Positions 55,456-62,131 of a stretch of 64,000 nucleotides of DNA are shown in pieces (position 1 is the first letter of the stretch; each line of letters begins with the position of its first letter). Source of the stretch: Pontibacter mangrovi. GTDB lineage: Bacteria > Bacteroidota > Bacteroidia > Cytophagales > Hymenobacteraceae. The position numbers and the translations under genes were made by a program. The stretch lies in the NCBI RefSeq assembly GCF_006385705.1, contig NZ_VFRQ01000011.1, forward strand, positions 62,001 to 126,000, given 5' to 3'. The notes below the pieces were generated by a model. That model saw nothing but the letters and a program-made list of their open reading frames with translations, did not search any database and was not told the origin of the DNA.

Positions 55456-56735
55456 AGGGCAGCTTTGTTCTGTTTCATGATCTTATTGCCCACAGCGCAG
55501 CGCATGCAGTTTATGGGGTGGCAATAGCGCTTATAAAGCCCTAGAGCCGCCTGGTTATCGGCTGCGGATTTTGCCTGCCAGCCCAGTTCCTCGTAGAGGC
55601 GGGTATACTTGTTGCTCTCCTCCTTCAGCTGCTCCAGCAACGTGATGGCTTTCTCCAGCAGGGTGCGGTCGCCGCTGTGGCTGGCGTAGGCGGCAAGTAT
55701 AGGCACGGCTACGTTAATCACCAAATTCTGGGCGCTGCCTTTGCCCATTCCTTTCGCCACAGCCTTGCTTTCGCGGCCAAACATATAGTGCTTCTGCCAG
55801 TATGCCGACACCGGCGCCTGAAACAGCTGCTCATACTTCTTACCAGAGTCCGATTCTAAGATTTTAGTGAAAAGGGATGCATGCTGATGCAGCGCCGCCG
55901 CCAGTTGCGCCAGCCGCACCGTCGGGAAGTTGGCGGGGCGCATGCGCAGGAAGTTCCACTGGTGGCGTGGCAGGGGCTGCAGTTTATACTTGTGCTGCAA
56001 AAAGATATACTCCCGCTGCAGCTGCGCAGCATAGCCATCATCGGCATCGGCCAAAAAACCAGCCTGCCCCAGCAGCAGCGCCTCCAGTTGCGGTAAGTTG
56101 TGCTGCTGCCGCCGCACCACGTGGAACGGCAATGTTCTGGCCAGCTGTTCAAATGCCTGCTGGTTGATCTTAAAGCCGAAGCCGCGCAGCAATGTATGGT
56201 AAGCAGCCTGCTCCCAATCGTTTCCGTAGCTGCGGTATACTTGCAGCACCTCCTCGCCCTTCTCCTCCAGCCGCTCTACCAGCGCCCGTTCCAGCATCAG
56301 CGTTTTGGCGATCTCCGGCACCTCCGGCCAGAAGGCGGCGCAAGGAACTTCATTTCTTGATTTCTGCAGCTGCTCATAGGTATGCAACAGGCGCAGATCT
56401 ACGCGGTCTTGCAGCTCCAGCACCGGCACCAGGGTTCCATCGGTTCTTAATACGGGCACATCCGCCTGCCAGACCACGTGCAGCACCACCTGGTCATACT
56501 TGGGGTCGTGCTGGTGGTGGTGGCGGTGCCAGTCCGAGGCCTGCAGGTGCACTTCCACGCTCCCCGACCACTCCACCTCCCCCACCCGAAGTATGGCTTC
56601 CCTGAAATCCGGACCGGCATCGGTGTTGTAGAACCCCACCCGCAGCACCTGCAGCGGCTCGCCATCAGTGGTAGCCAAGGCGGTTTTGTCGAAGTACTGA
56701 TGCTGCCAGATATAATGCAGGAAATCCTCTTTCAT
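55452..56735 (-). CDS. DUF2851 family protein
   Basis: 427 residues. N-terminal motif: MKEDFLHYIWQHQYFDKTAL, VGFYNTDAGPDFREAILRVG, WSGSVEVHLQASDWHRHHHQ and YDQVVLHVVWQADVPV match DUF2851, a Bacteroidota family. The strands with Asp, Glu and Gln residues (NTDAGPDF, GSVEVHLQ) resemble a restriction-endonuclease-like PD-(D/E)xK fold; that reading is inference. The C-terminus has cysteines (CHPINCMRCAVG) that could bind metal. It overlaps the polytopic membrane gene by 4 bases, indicating coupling. Function unknown. Confidence 0.88.
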   Translation of the reverse strand: MKEDFLHYIWQHQYFDKTALATTDGEPLQVLRVGFYNTDAGPDFREAILRVGEVEWSGSVEVHLQASDWHRHHHQHDPKYDQVVLHVVWQADVPVLRTDGTLVPVLELQDRVDLRLLHTYEQLQKSRNEVPCAAFWPEVPEIAKTLMLERALVERLEEKGEEVLQVYRSYGNDWEQAAYHTLLRGFGFKINQQAFEQLARTLPFHVVRRQQHNLPQLEALLLGQAGFLADADDGYAAQLQREYIFLQHKYKLQPLPRHQWNFLRMRPANFPTVRLAQLAAALHQHASLFTKILESDSGKKYEQLFQAPVSAYWQKHYMFGRESKAVAKGMGKGSAQNLVINVAVPILAAYASHSGDRTLLEKAITLLEQLKEESNKYTRLYEELGWQAKSAADNQAALGLYKRYCHPINCMRCAVGNKIMKQNKAAL

Positions 56736-56792
56736 GAGTCGGGTTTATACATCAAGATGCGGAAAGTATAGTAAAAAATCAAGCTCAAACTA

Positions 56793-56826
56793 AAACGCCT
56801 GTTCCGAACTTACGGAACAGGCGTTT
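56793..56826 (-). terminator. Terminator of DUF1456 gene
   Basis: A perfect 14-bp stem AAACGCCTGTTCCG/CGGAACAGGCGTTT with a 6-base loop; on the minus strand TAGTTTG follows. Confidence 0.82.
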
Positions 56827-56846
56827 ATACTTTGCTGTAGTTATAC

Positions 56847-57314
56847 TTAGCTGCCTTCGCCGCGGTACCTTAGCTGCATGCCGTGCAGGAAATTGCGCAG
56901 GATCTGGTCTTTTAGCGGGCGGTAGTGCTGGTGGTCGGGCTTGCGGAAGAAGGCGCTGAGCTCGTGCTTGCTCAGGCGGAAGTTGGCCAGCTCCAGGATC
57001 TCCAGCATGTCCTCGTCTTTCAGGTTCAGGGCGATTTTGAGCTTGCGCAGGATGATATTGTTGTTCAGCTTCTTCTCCGGCGCTGGTTGCAGCCCTTCTT
57101 TTTGGCCGCGCTTCTCGTTGATAAAGCCGTTGAGGAAAGCCGCCAGTTGCTCATCGTTCAGCGCCTTGTACTCCGGGTCGTCCTCTTTCTTCAGCCAGTC
57201 GCTTACCTCGGCGCGCGTTACCTCTTTTCCGCCCGAGCCGAAAAGCGCAATCATTTTATCGTCACCGAAATCAAACGTATAGCGGATGCGGCGGAGTATG
57301 TCGTTGTTGGTCAT
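56847..57314 (-). CDS. DUF1456 (YehS) family protein
   Basis: 155 residues with two copies of a helical repeat: MTNNDILRRIRYTFDFGDDK (residues 1-60) and NNNIILRKLKIALNLKDEDM (about 84-145). Each has NNxILRxxRxAxxxxDxxM, and a later Ser/Lys-His segment (VTRAEVSDWLKKEDDPEYKA; LSKHELSAFFRKPDHQHYRP). Family members such as E. coli YehS have no established function. It is probably cytoplasmic. Confidence 0.88.
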   Translation of the reverse strand: MTNNDILRRIRYTFDFGDDKMIALFGSGGKEVTRAEVSDWLKKEDDPEYKALNDEQLAAFLNGFINEKRGQKEGLQPAPEKKLNNNIILRKLKIALNLKDEDMLEILELANFRLSKHELSAFFRKPDHQHYRPLKDQILRNFLHGMQLRYRGEGS

Positions 57315-57380
57315 TAGTTAACTTTGATGAAGCCAGTGTTCCGGCTATGTTATTTGTGTTTATACTTCCTGGTTTAGCTG

Positions 57381-57388
57381 CAAAGATA
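57381..57388 (-). promoter_or_regulatory. Candidate -7 box for DUF1456 gene
   Basis: TATCTTTG on the minus strand, 66 bases before the ATG at 57314. No good -33 element. Confidence 0.3.
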
Positions 57389-57451
57389 CGGCTTACCTGT
57401 TACGCACGTTAACTGTAGTACTAAAGGCATTTCCCGAAGCTCACCGGTATA

Positions 57452-57793
57452 TTACGCCTTTCTCACAAACTCAGACTTCAGCGCCATGGAGCCGAAGCCA
57501 TCTATTTTGCAGTCGATGTTATGGTCTCCTTCCGTCAGGCGGATGTTTTTTACTTTTGTGCCGGCCTTCACGGGTTTTGGAGCGCCTTTTACCGGTAAAT
57601 CCTTGATCACGACAACAGAATCCCCATCCTGAAGTACGTTTCCGTTCGCATCTACTACTTTCAGTCCTGCCTCTTCCTCCACCTCACTTGGGTTCCACTC
57701 GTTTCCACACTCCGGACAAGCATAGGTATCTGCACCCATTGCGTAACCATAAGGTGAGTTACATTTGGGGCACTGTTTCATTTCTTCTGACAT
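57452..57793 (-). CDS. PhnA/YjdM-type zinc-ribbon protein
   Basis: 113 residues. N-terminal zinc ribbon: [20 protein letters not shown] followed by ECGNEW, four Cys ligands. The C-terminal PhnA domain has [17 protein letters not shown] sequence [20 protein letters not shown], then [20 protein letters not shown] and [20 protein letters not shown]. The family was annotated as alkylphosphonate uptake protein, but no phosphonate gene is near and E. coli YjdM is not required for phosphonate use. Function uncertain; the family call is firm. Confidence 0.93.
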   Translation of the reverse strand: MSEEMKQCPKCNSPYGYAMGADTYACPECGNEWNPSEVEEEAGLKVVDANGNVLQDGDSVVVIKDLPVKGAPKPVKAGTKVKNIRLTEGDHNIDCKIDGFGSMALKSEFVRKA

Positions 57794-57837
57794 CGTGGTA
57801 TTTGATTTTTGTTATTTAGCTTGTAATGTTTGGGCTA

Positions 57838-58293
57838 TTATTCAGCAGCCTCAAACTCCTCCCTAATTCTATCTATAACTGATTTTTCTTTCCTTTTCCC
57901 AAGCTTTAAAGAAAGAAAGAGAACAAGCGTAACTCCCACTCCTATTCCATAAGCTTCTATTCCTAACCACCTTTTTTCTGCAACTGATATAGCAAACAGC
58001 ATAATCCATAATAGAGATAAGATCATTGTTCCTATTGCAATGGAAAGTGCCTGGGACTGGGGAGTCAAATGAATACTTACTTGCCCTAAATCTACTTTCA
58101 CCCGAAACTGAACGAAAAAAGAGTCTGTTGTTCTTTTATGAAGGACACTATCTTGATGTTCTGATGACAAATAATACTCTCCGTGAAGAACCTGTAGTTT
58201 TACGTCGAATTCATTCCCATTAGAAAATATCTGCTTGAGTTTTCTAATAGTTTCTTCTTTAGAAAACTTGCTCCTGATAATTATGTCACTCAT
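57838..58293 (-). CDS. Uncharacterised membrane protein in AT-rich island
   Basis: 151 residues. A soluble N-terminal half (SKFSKEETIRKLKQIFSNGN, FFVQFRVKVDLGQVSIHLTP) is followed by two hydrophobic helices (about 85-104 and 115-132) and a charged tail (KLGKRKEKSVIDRIREEFEA). I do not recognise a family. Base composition is clearly more AT-rich than the flanking genes. It is the last of four small minus-strand genes in an island that looks like inserted cassettes. Confidence 0.72.
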   Translation of the reverse strand: MSDIIIRSKFSKEETIRKLKQIFSNGNEFDVKLQVLHGEYYLSSEHQDSVLHKRTTDSFFVQFRVKVDLGQVSIHLTPQSQALSIAIGTMILSLLWIMLFAISVAEKRWLGIEAYGIGVGVTLVLFLSLKLGKRKEKSVIDRIREEFEAAE

Positions 58294-58297
58294 TTAA

Positions 58298-58369
58298 TTA
58301 ACGTGCTGGTGCAGCCGAAGCCCAAAGCGTAGGGAGGGTTAAGGCTGAACTTTCTTAGGGAATAGTTAT
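58298..58369. repeat. attC-like imperfect palindrome, copy 1
   Basis: Outer ends TTAAC (58298-58302) and GTTAT (58365-58369); inner arms CAGCC (58312-58316) and GGCTG (58343-58347). Between the arms is GAAGCCCAAAGCGTAGGGAG, sharing GCCxGAAGC and GCGTAG with copy 2 at 59219-59289. It lies between two small genes; its GTTA holds the stop codon of the gene at 58366. Similar to, but not matching, the integron attC consensus (RYYYAAC...GTTRRRY). Confidence 0.5.
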
Positions 58370-58764
58370 TTTTCTACAGGCTCTAATTTTACCACTTGTA
58401 TTGTCTTAGCAGACAATAGACCATCAACTCCATATGCTGCATTGATTTCGCAAATTAGGTTGTCTCCATCTTTCTCAAAATTCAGTCCATCTACTGCATT
58501 TTGATGGTTGAAACCATCCATCTCACTTTTCTGCAAGTCCACAAACTTAAAGTCGATGATGCAATGTTTAAACCGCTTAAAGTATCGGTTTACTACTTTG
58601 TCAGTCATTTCAAAAGCGTAGACCTTCATCTCTACAGTCGGTTTTCCTTCTTCTAAATTCCTTTCAAACTTCAAGGATATGATTTCAGAGTCATGAAAAG
58701 AAGGCCAATACCCAAAGTGATTGAGTATTAGGTTAGCGTTTTCTATTTCTTCTTTAAACTCCAA
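58366..58764 (-). CDS. Imm50-like protein in AT-rich island
   Basis: 132 residues. The frame has no ATG before position 46; TTG at 58764 is the best start, since only TTG, TTA and ATA-type codons follow the in-frame stop at 58804-58806. The N-terminal part ILNHFGYWPSFHDSEIISLK (residues about 13-32) resembles the FHDaEI motif of immunity protein 50, a family mostly encoded beside polymorphic toxins. No toxin is adjacent, so an immunity role is not supported by context. The C-terminal half is beta-rich. AT-rich like its three neighbours. Confidence 0.6.
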   Translation of the reverse strand: MEFKEEIENANLILNHFGYWPSFHDSEIISLKFERNLEEGKPTVEMKVYAFEMTDKVVNRYFKRFKHCIIDFKFVDLQKSEMDGFNHQNAVDGLNFEKDGDNLICEINAAYGVDGLLSAKTIQVVKLEPVEK

Positions 58765-58824
58765 TTCTACTAATTTGATTGTTGTATTCTCTAACGCTAT
58801 GGACTAAAGAGCGCCACATTACTT

Positions 58825-59199
58825 TTAGGTATGTTTAGGAGGCGCTTTTCTCTCTTTTCTAACTCCTGTCATCACCATTATTCCAATTGAGAATATATTA
58901 GCTAAATTGTACGATGTACTTAGTGCTCTACCAAATAAGAATGAACTAAATAACCAAGTTAATAATGAAAACCCACAAATTAAGTAGACAATAACTCTTG
59001 CTACAGAATGCTTCTTTCCCCAGATCAAAGACATAATCAAAGAGACTAAAGCCAGAAACCAAATCAGAAAGGCAAACAGCTCTAAGGCGTTCCCGATAAG
59101 TTTCCCACCTTCTGCATAACTATAAAGTGGTAGCAAAAAAAGTGTTATAAGCCCCAAAAGCTGCTTTTGACTAATTAGGTATTTTTTAGTCTTCAACAT
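58825..59199 (-). CDS. Uncharacterised four-helix membrane protein in AT-rich island
   Basis: 124 residues from the ATG at 59199. Four hydrophobic segments are visible: about 13-29, 36-58, 68-87 and 95-112. The C-terminal tail is basic (RKERKAPPKHT). No known family. It is strongly AT-rich, unlike genes on either side of the island. The stop lies just inside a small hairpin (GCGCC at 58811-58815 and GGCGC at 58841-58845). Confidence 0.7.
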   Translation of the reverse strand: MLKTKKYLISQKQLLGLITLFLLPLYSYAEGGKLIGNALELFAFLIWFLALVSLIMSLIWGKKHSVARVIVYLICGFSLLTWLFSSFLFGRALSTSYNLANIFSIGIMVMTGVRKERKAPPKHT

Positions 59200-59218
59200 T
59201 CATAATTTTAAATTGGCC

Positions 59219-59289
59219 ATAACGGACGGGTGCATGCTGAGCCTGAAGCGTAGCAAAGGTTGAGCATGCATTGTGTTGTAGCACGTTAT
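59219..59289. repeat. attC-like imperfect palindrome, copy 2
   Basis: 71 bases with outer arms ATAACG/CGTTAT (59219-59224 and 59284-59289, perfect) and inner arms TGCATGCT/AGCATGCA (59231-59238 and 59263-59270, perfect), the two-arm layout of integron attC sites. The centre GCCTGAAGCGTAGCAAAGG shares words with copy 1. It lies between two same-strand small genes, directly after the stop of the upstream one, the expected cassette position. Confidence 0.6.
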
Positions 59290-59292
59290 TCT

Positions 59293-59634
59293 TTATTCAA
59301 TTAGTCCGTGAATGAACAGAACTGCCAAAAGAAAAACTGTTGTTCCAAATGCAGCAACCATTCTTTCTTTCTTTTTCTTGATGATAGTCACAAGGGTAAA
59401 AGCAAACGTTCCAGTAAATATCAGTCCCCAGGTTAAGCTAACTAAAGCATACAGTTCTGGAGTTTTATAGTAGTATGCCGTTGGTCCTTCTCCGCCAAAT
59501 GGATAACCTGCTGTTCTGCCTAAGATACTAATCACATACCATTCTTCAAGATTTGTAAAAGCCAGTAATCCTGTGATAGTAAGTATGATTCCACCGAAGA
59601 GCCAGTACATTGTTGAGCTTTTACTTTTTCCCAT
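59293..59634 (-). CDS. Uncharacterised three-helix membrane protein in AT-rich island
   Basis: 113 residues. Hydrophobic segments at about 10-26, 57-80 and 92-110. Between the first two lies a Gly/Tyr-rich segment (RTAGYPFGGEGPTAYYYKTP), probably extracytoplasmic. The basic stretch KKKKERM precedes the last helix. No family recognised. AT-rich. Upstream of its start the minus strand reads GTTGTAGCACATTA, similar to one end of copy 2 of the palindrome (TGTAGCACGTTA). Confidence 0.7.
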   Translation of the reverse strand: MGKSKSSTMYWLFGGIILTITGLLAFTNLEEWYVISILGRTAGYPFGGEGPTAYYYKTPELYALVSLTWGLIFTGTFAFTLVTIIKKKKERMVAAFGTTVFLLAVLFIHGLIE

Positions 59635-59745
59635 TCATGATTACTAATGTGCTACAACTACAGTGTATAAGAAATTACTCCATTTATACCCCCAAATCCA
59701 ACAGATATACGGAACCCAACTAAAATATAAATTAAGCCTCAATCC

Positions 59746-60573
59746 TTACCCCACCAGCAACTCCTCTAGCAGCACCTCCATCTCACGCTGCACGGCAAAG
59801 GCGGCTTCTCTCGCTCTTTCAGCAAAATCATAGCCCGAGGAGGCGTAGATAATGGCGCGGGCTGAGTTTACCAGCAGACCGCACTGGCGGTTCATGCCCA
59901 TGCGGGAGATCTCCTCCAAGCTACCGCCCTGCGCGCCCACACCCGGCACCAGCAGGAAACTATCCGGCACGAGCTGGCGCACGCGCTGCACATAGTCGGC
60001 CTGTGTGGCGCCCACTACGTACATCATGTTATCAGGTGTGCCCCAGTCCTGGCTGGTTCTCAGCACCTGCTCAAACAGGTATTCCTCGTTGCCGTCCTCC
60101 AGGCGCAGCATCTGGAAATCCTGGCTGCCAGCGTTGGAGGTGAGGGCCAGCAGAATCACCCACTTGCCATCTTGTTTCAGGAAAGGCTTTACGGAGTCGG
60201 CGCCCATGTACGGGGCCACCGTAATGGAGTCGAAATCCATGTTCTCGAAAAAGGCGCGGGCGTAGAGTTCGGAGGTATTGCCGATATCGCCGCGCTTGGC
60301 ATCGGCAATGGTAAAGATGTTCTCCGGAATCACCTCCAGCGTGCGCTGCAAACTGATCCAGCCCTGCGGCCCCTGCGCCTCATAAAAAGCAATATTAGGC
60401 TTGTAGGCCACGCACAGATCGGCGGTAGCCTCGATAATCTGGCGGTTAAACTCAAACACCGGGTCCTCCAGGTCCAGCAAGTGCTGCGGTAGCTTCAGCG
60501 GGTCGGAGTCGAGGCCGATGCACAGGTATGATTTCTTGTTCAGAATCTGCTCGAAAAGCTGCTCTCTTGTCAT
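59746..60573 (-). CDS. pyrF: Orotidine 5'-phosphate decarboxylase PyrF, type 2
   Basis: 275 residues, the length of the longer bacterial/archaeal class. PyrF decarboxylates OMP to UMP, the last step of pyrimidine nucleotide synthesis. Motifs: [34 protein letters not shown], the catalytic site [20 protein letters not shown] (Asp-Lys-Asp), and [14 protein letters not shown] with [12 protein letters not shown] (phosphate-binding). No other pyr gene is adjacent. TACTTTTG at 60601-60608 (minus) could be its -7 box. Confidence 0.96.
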   Translation of the reverse strand: MTREQLFEQILNKKSYLCIGLDSDPLKLPQHLLDLEDPVFEFNRQIIEATADLCVAYKPNIAFYEAQGPQGWISLQRTLEVIPENIFTIADAKRGDIGNTSELYARAFFENMDFDSITVAPYMGADSVKPFLKQDGKWVILLALTSNAGSQDFQMLRLEDGNEEYLFEQVLRTSQDWGTPDNMMYVVGATQADYVQRVRQLVPDSFLLVPGVGAQGGSLEEISRMGMNRQCGLLVNSARAIIYASSGYDFAERAREAAFAVQREMEVLLEELLVG

Positions 60574-60700
60574 GGCTAAGGCGGGGATGGTTGGTTTCTA
60601 CAAAAGTATGAATTTGCTGCAGCAGGCGAAACTTTCGGGTTTGTTTCTGTTATTGCAACCTATCTTCCTGCAAAAGGGTCCTTATAGTATAGCAAACGAC

Positions 60701-61219
60701 ATGAAAACAGCACTTTCCATACTTAGCCTCACGTTATCTTTATTCTTTGTGTGCGGGTGCAGCAAAGAAGCTGACGAAGCTGTGCCTGGCCAGTGGGTGA
60801 ACAACACGGAAGAGCTTACCCAACAGAACAAGCAAAAAATAACCATCACCCAGGGTATTACCGGTACGCTTACCTTAAAAGAAGGCAACTGCATGCCGAT
60901 CATCGGGCCAAACAGCACCTGCAAAGAATATCCTGTAAAGCGCACGGTGGTTGTCTACCCCTACACTACCCTGCAGGAGGCTGAGCAGACTGAGCATGTA
61001 TACTATAAAATTGACGCCCTGCCTGTGTTAACGGTAGAGAGCGATGCAGAAGGATTTTATCAGGCCAAACTTAGCCCTGGCACCTACTCCGTGTTCATCC
61101 TGAATGACGGAAAGCTTTTCGCTAATAGCACCGACGGCCAAGGCGGCATTAACCCGGTGCGTGTGGACGAGGACGTGGTAACCACTTTCAACCCGCGCCT
61201 TGATTTCGCGGTTTATTAA
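60701..61219 (+). CDS. Uncharacterised lipoprotein
   Basis: 172 residues from the ATG at 60701. The frame opens at 60518, overlapping pyrF, but a lipoprotein signal starts here (MKTALSILSLTLSLFFVCG followed by Cys). The mature part contains QGITGTLTLKEGNCMPIIGP with NSTCKEYPVKRTVVVYPYTT, then ESDAEGFYQAKLSPGTYSVF, a carboxypeptidase-regulatory-like beta pattern (GxYxxxLxPGxYxV). Two cysteines (NCMP, TCKE) could pair. It is divergent from pyrF. Function unknown. Confidence 0.78.
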   Translation: MKTALSILSLTLSLFFVCGCSKEADEAVPGQWVNNTEELTQQNKQKITITQGITGTLTLKEGNCMPIIGPNSTCKEYPVKRTVVVYPYTTLQEAEQTEHVYYKIDALPVLTVESDAEGFYQAKLSPGTYSVFILNDGKLFANSTDGQGGINPVRVDEDVVTTFNPRLDFAVY

Positions 61220-61399
61220 CTGATGGTATGAAGGGAAGGCAGTTGGCGGGTAAATATGGGAAAGTCACGTTTGAAAGGGACAACAAATAATTCTCCATCT
61301 GTTCCTGCCGCAAGATTGCATCATGGGAAACCACGAGTTGAAAACCCGCGGCAGAAATGCTTCTATGACACCAGATGACGACTCCTAAGTATAAAAAGC

Positions 61400-61432
61400 A
61401 AAAAGGCTACCCCAAACAGGAGCAGCCTTTTT
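61400..61432. terminator. Bidirectional terminator
   Basis: A 9-bp stem AAAAAGGCT/AGCCTTTTT with a 15-base loop, between the convergent lipoprotein gene and lolA; A and T runs on both sides. Confidence 0.72.
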
Positions 61433-61454
61433 TAGTATCATAAATTGGTTGGGT

Positions 61455-62099
61455 TTATCTTAAGTCTACCACGCTCACGCCTTTATACTTGGCTTTGTTA
61501 AACGTAAAGGCATCAGAGGCAAGCGTTGGGTTTGCCTGAAAGTTGCTGATAGTATAAGTATAGCGGTTGCCGTTGTTGCGGAACATCTGCCAGCTCTTCA
61601 GCGTCTTATCTTTCTGGCTGATATAGAGGCGCACTTTGTAGATCGGATTCTTACGGTCTTCCGGCGAAAGCTCCACCACATCATACTTTACGCCGCCCTG
61701 CGTTTCGGTGCCGGCGTAGGCATACTTGTAGCCTTTCTTATACATGTCAAAGATCTTGCTCGGGGCCATCGCCTCGGCTTCTTCATCGGCTTCGGTAATC
61801 GTTACCTCGTTCACATCCTTCAGGAAAGTATACATGGTTTTGCCGTCGCTGATGATTTCCTGGCCGCTCACGCCCAGCCTATACTTGTCGCCGCTCACGG
61901 TAATGCTGCCGTTCATGGTTTCCTTCACCTTGGCCGATGGGTTCTCCAGGGTCTGGGCAAAATCGGCTTTAAAAGCTTTCATGGAGCGGTACTTCTGGCT
62001 CATGGTGTTCAGAATTTTGGCCGCCTCGGGGTCTTGCTGCGCCTCGGCCACAGATACAAACATCAGCACAACCAGCAGTAGAGAGAATAATTTCTTCAT
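61455..62099 (-). CDS. lolA: Outer-membrane lipoprotein carrier LolA-like protein
   Basis: 214 residues with a signal peptide (MKKLFSLLLVVLMFVSVAEA). LolA carries lipoproteins across the periplasm to the outer membrane. Family features: ILNTMSQKYRSMKAFKADFA followed by QTLENPSAKVKETMNGSI, KYRLGVSGQEIISDGKTMYT, FLKDVNEVTI, and YTISNFQANPTLASDAFTFN near the end. It starts 32 bases after the ftsK stop on the same strand, an order I recall as common in Bacteroidota. Confidence 0.9.
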   Translation of the reverse strand: MKKLFSLLLVVLMFVSVAEAQQDPEAAKILNTMSQKYRSMKAFKADFAQTLENPSAKVKETMNGSITVSGDKYRLGVSGQEIISDGKTMYTFLKDVNEVTITEADEEAEAMAPSKIFDMYKKGYKYAYAGTETQGGVKYDVVELSPEDRKNPIYKVRLYISQKDKTLKSWQMFRNNGNRYTYTISNFQANPTLASDAFTFNKAKYKGVSVVDLR

Positions 62100-62131
62100 G
62101 TCTTTGTAAAAGTACTTACTTGTTTCGATTT

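Noticed and set aside
57794..59745. Island considered as a full integron
   Set aside because: There is no integrase gene or attI site, and the R-box consensus is not exactly met; only a cassette-like reading is retained.
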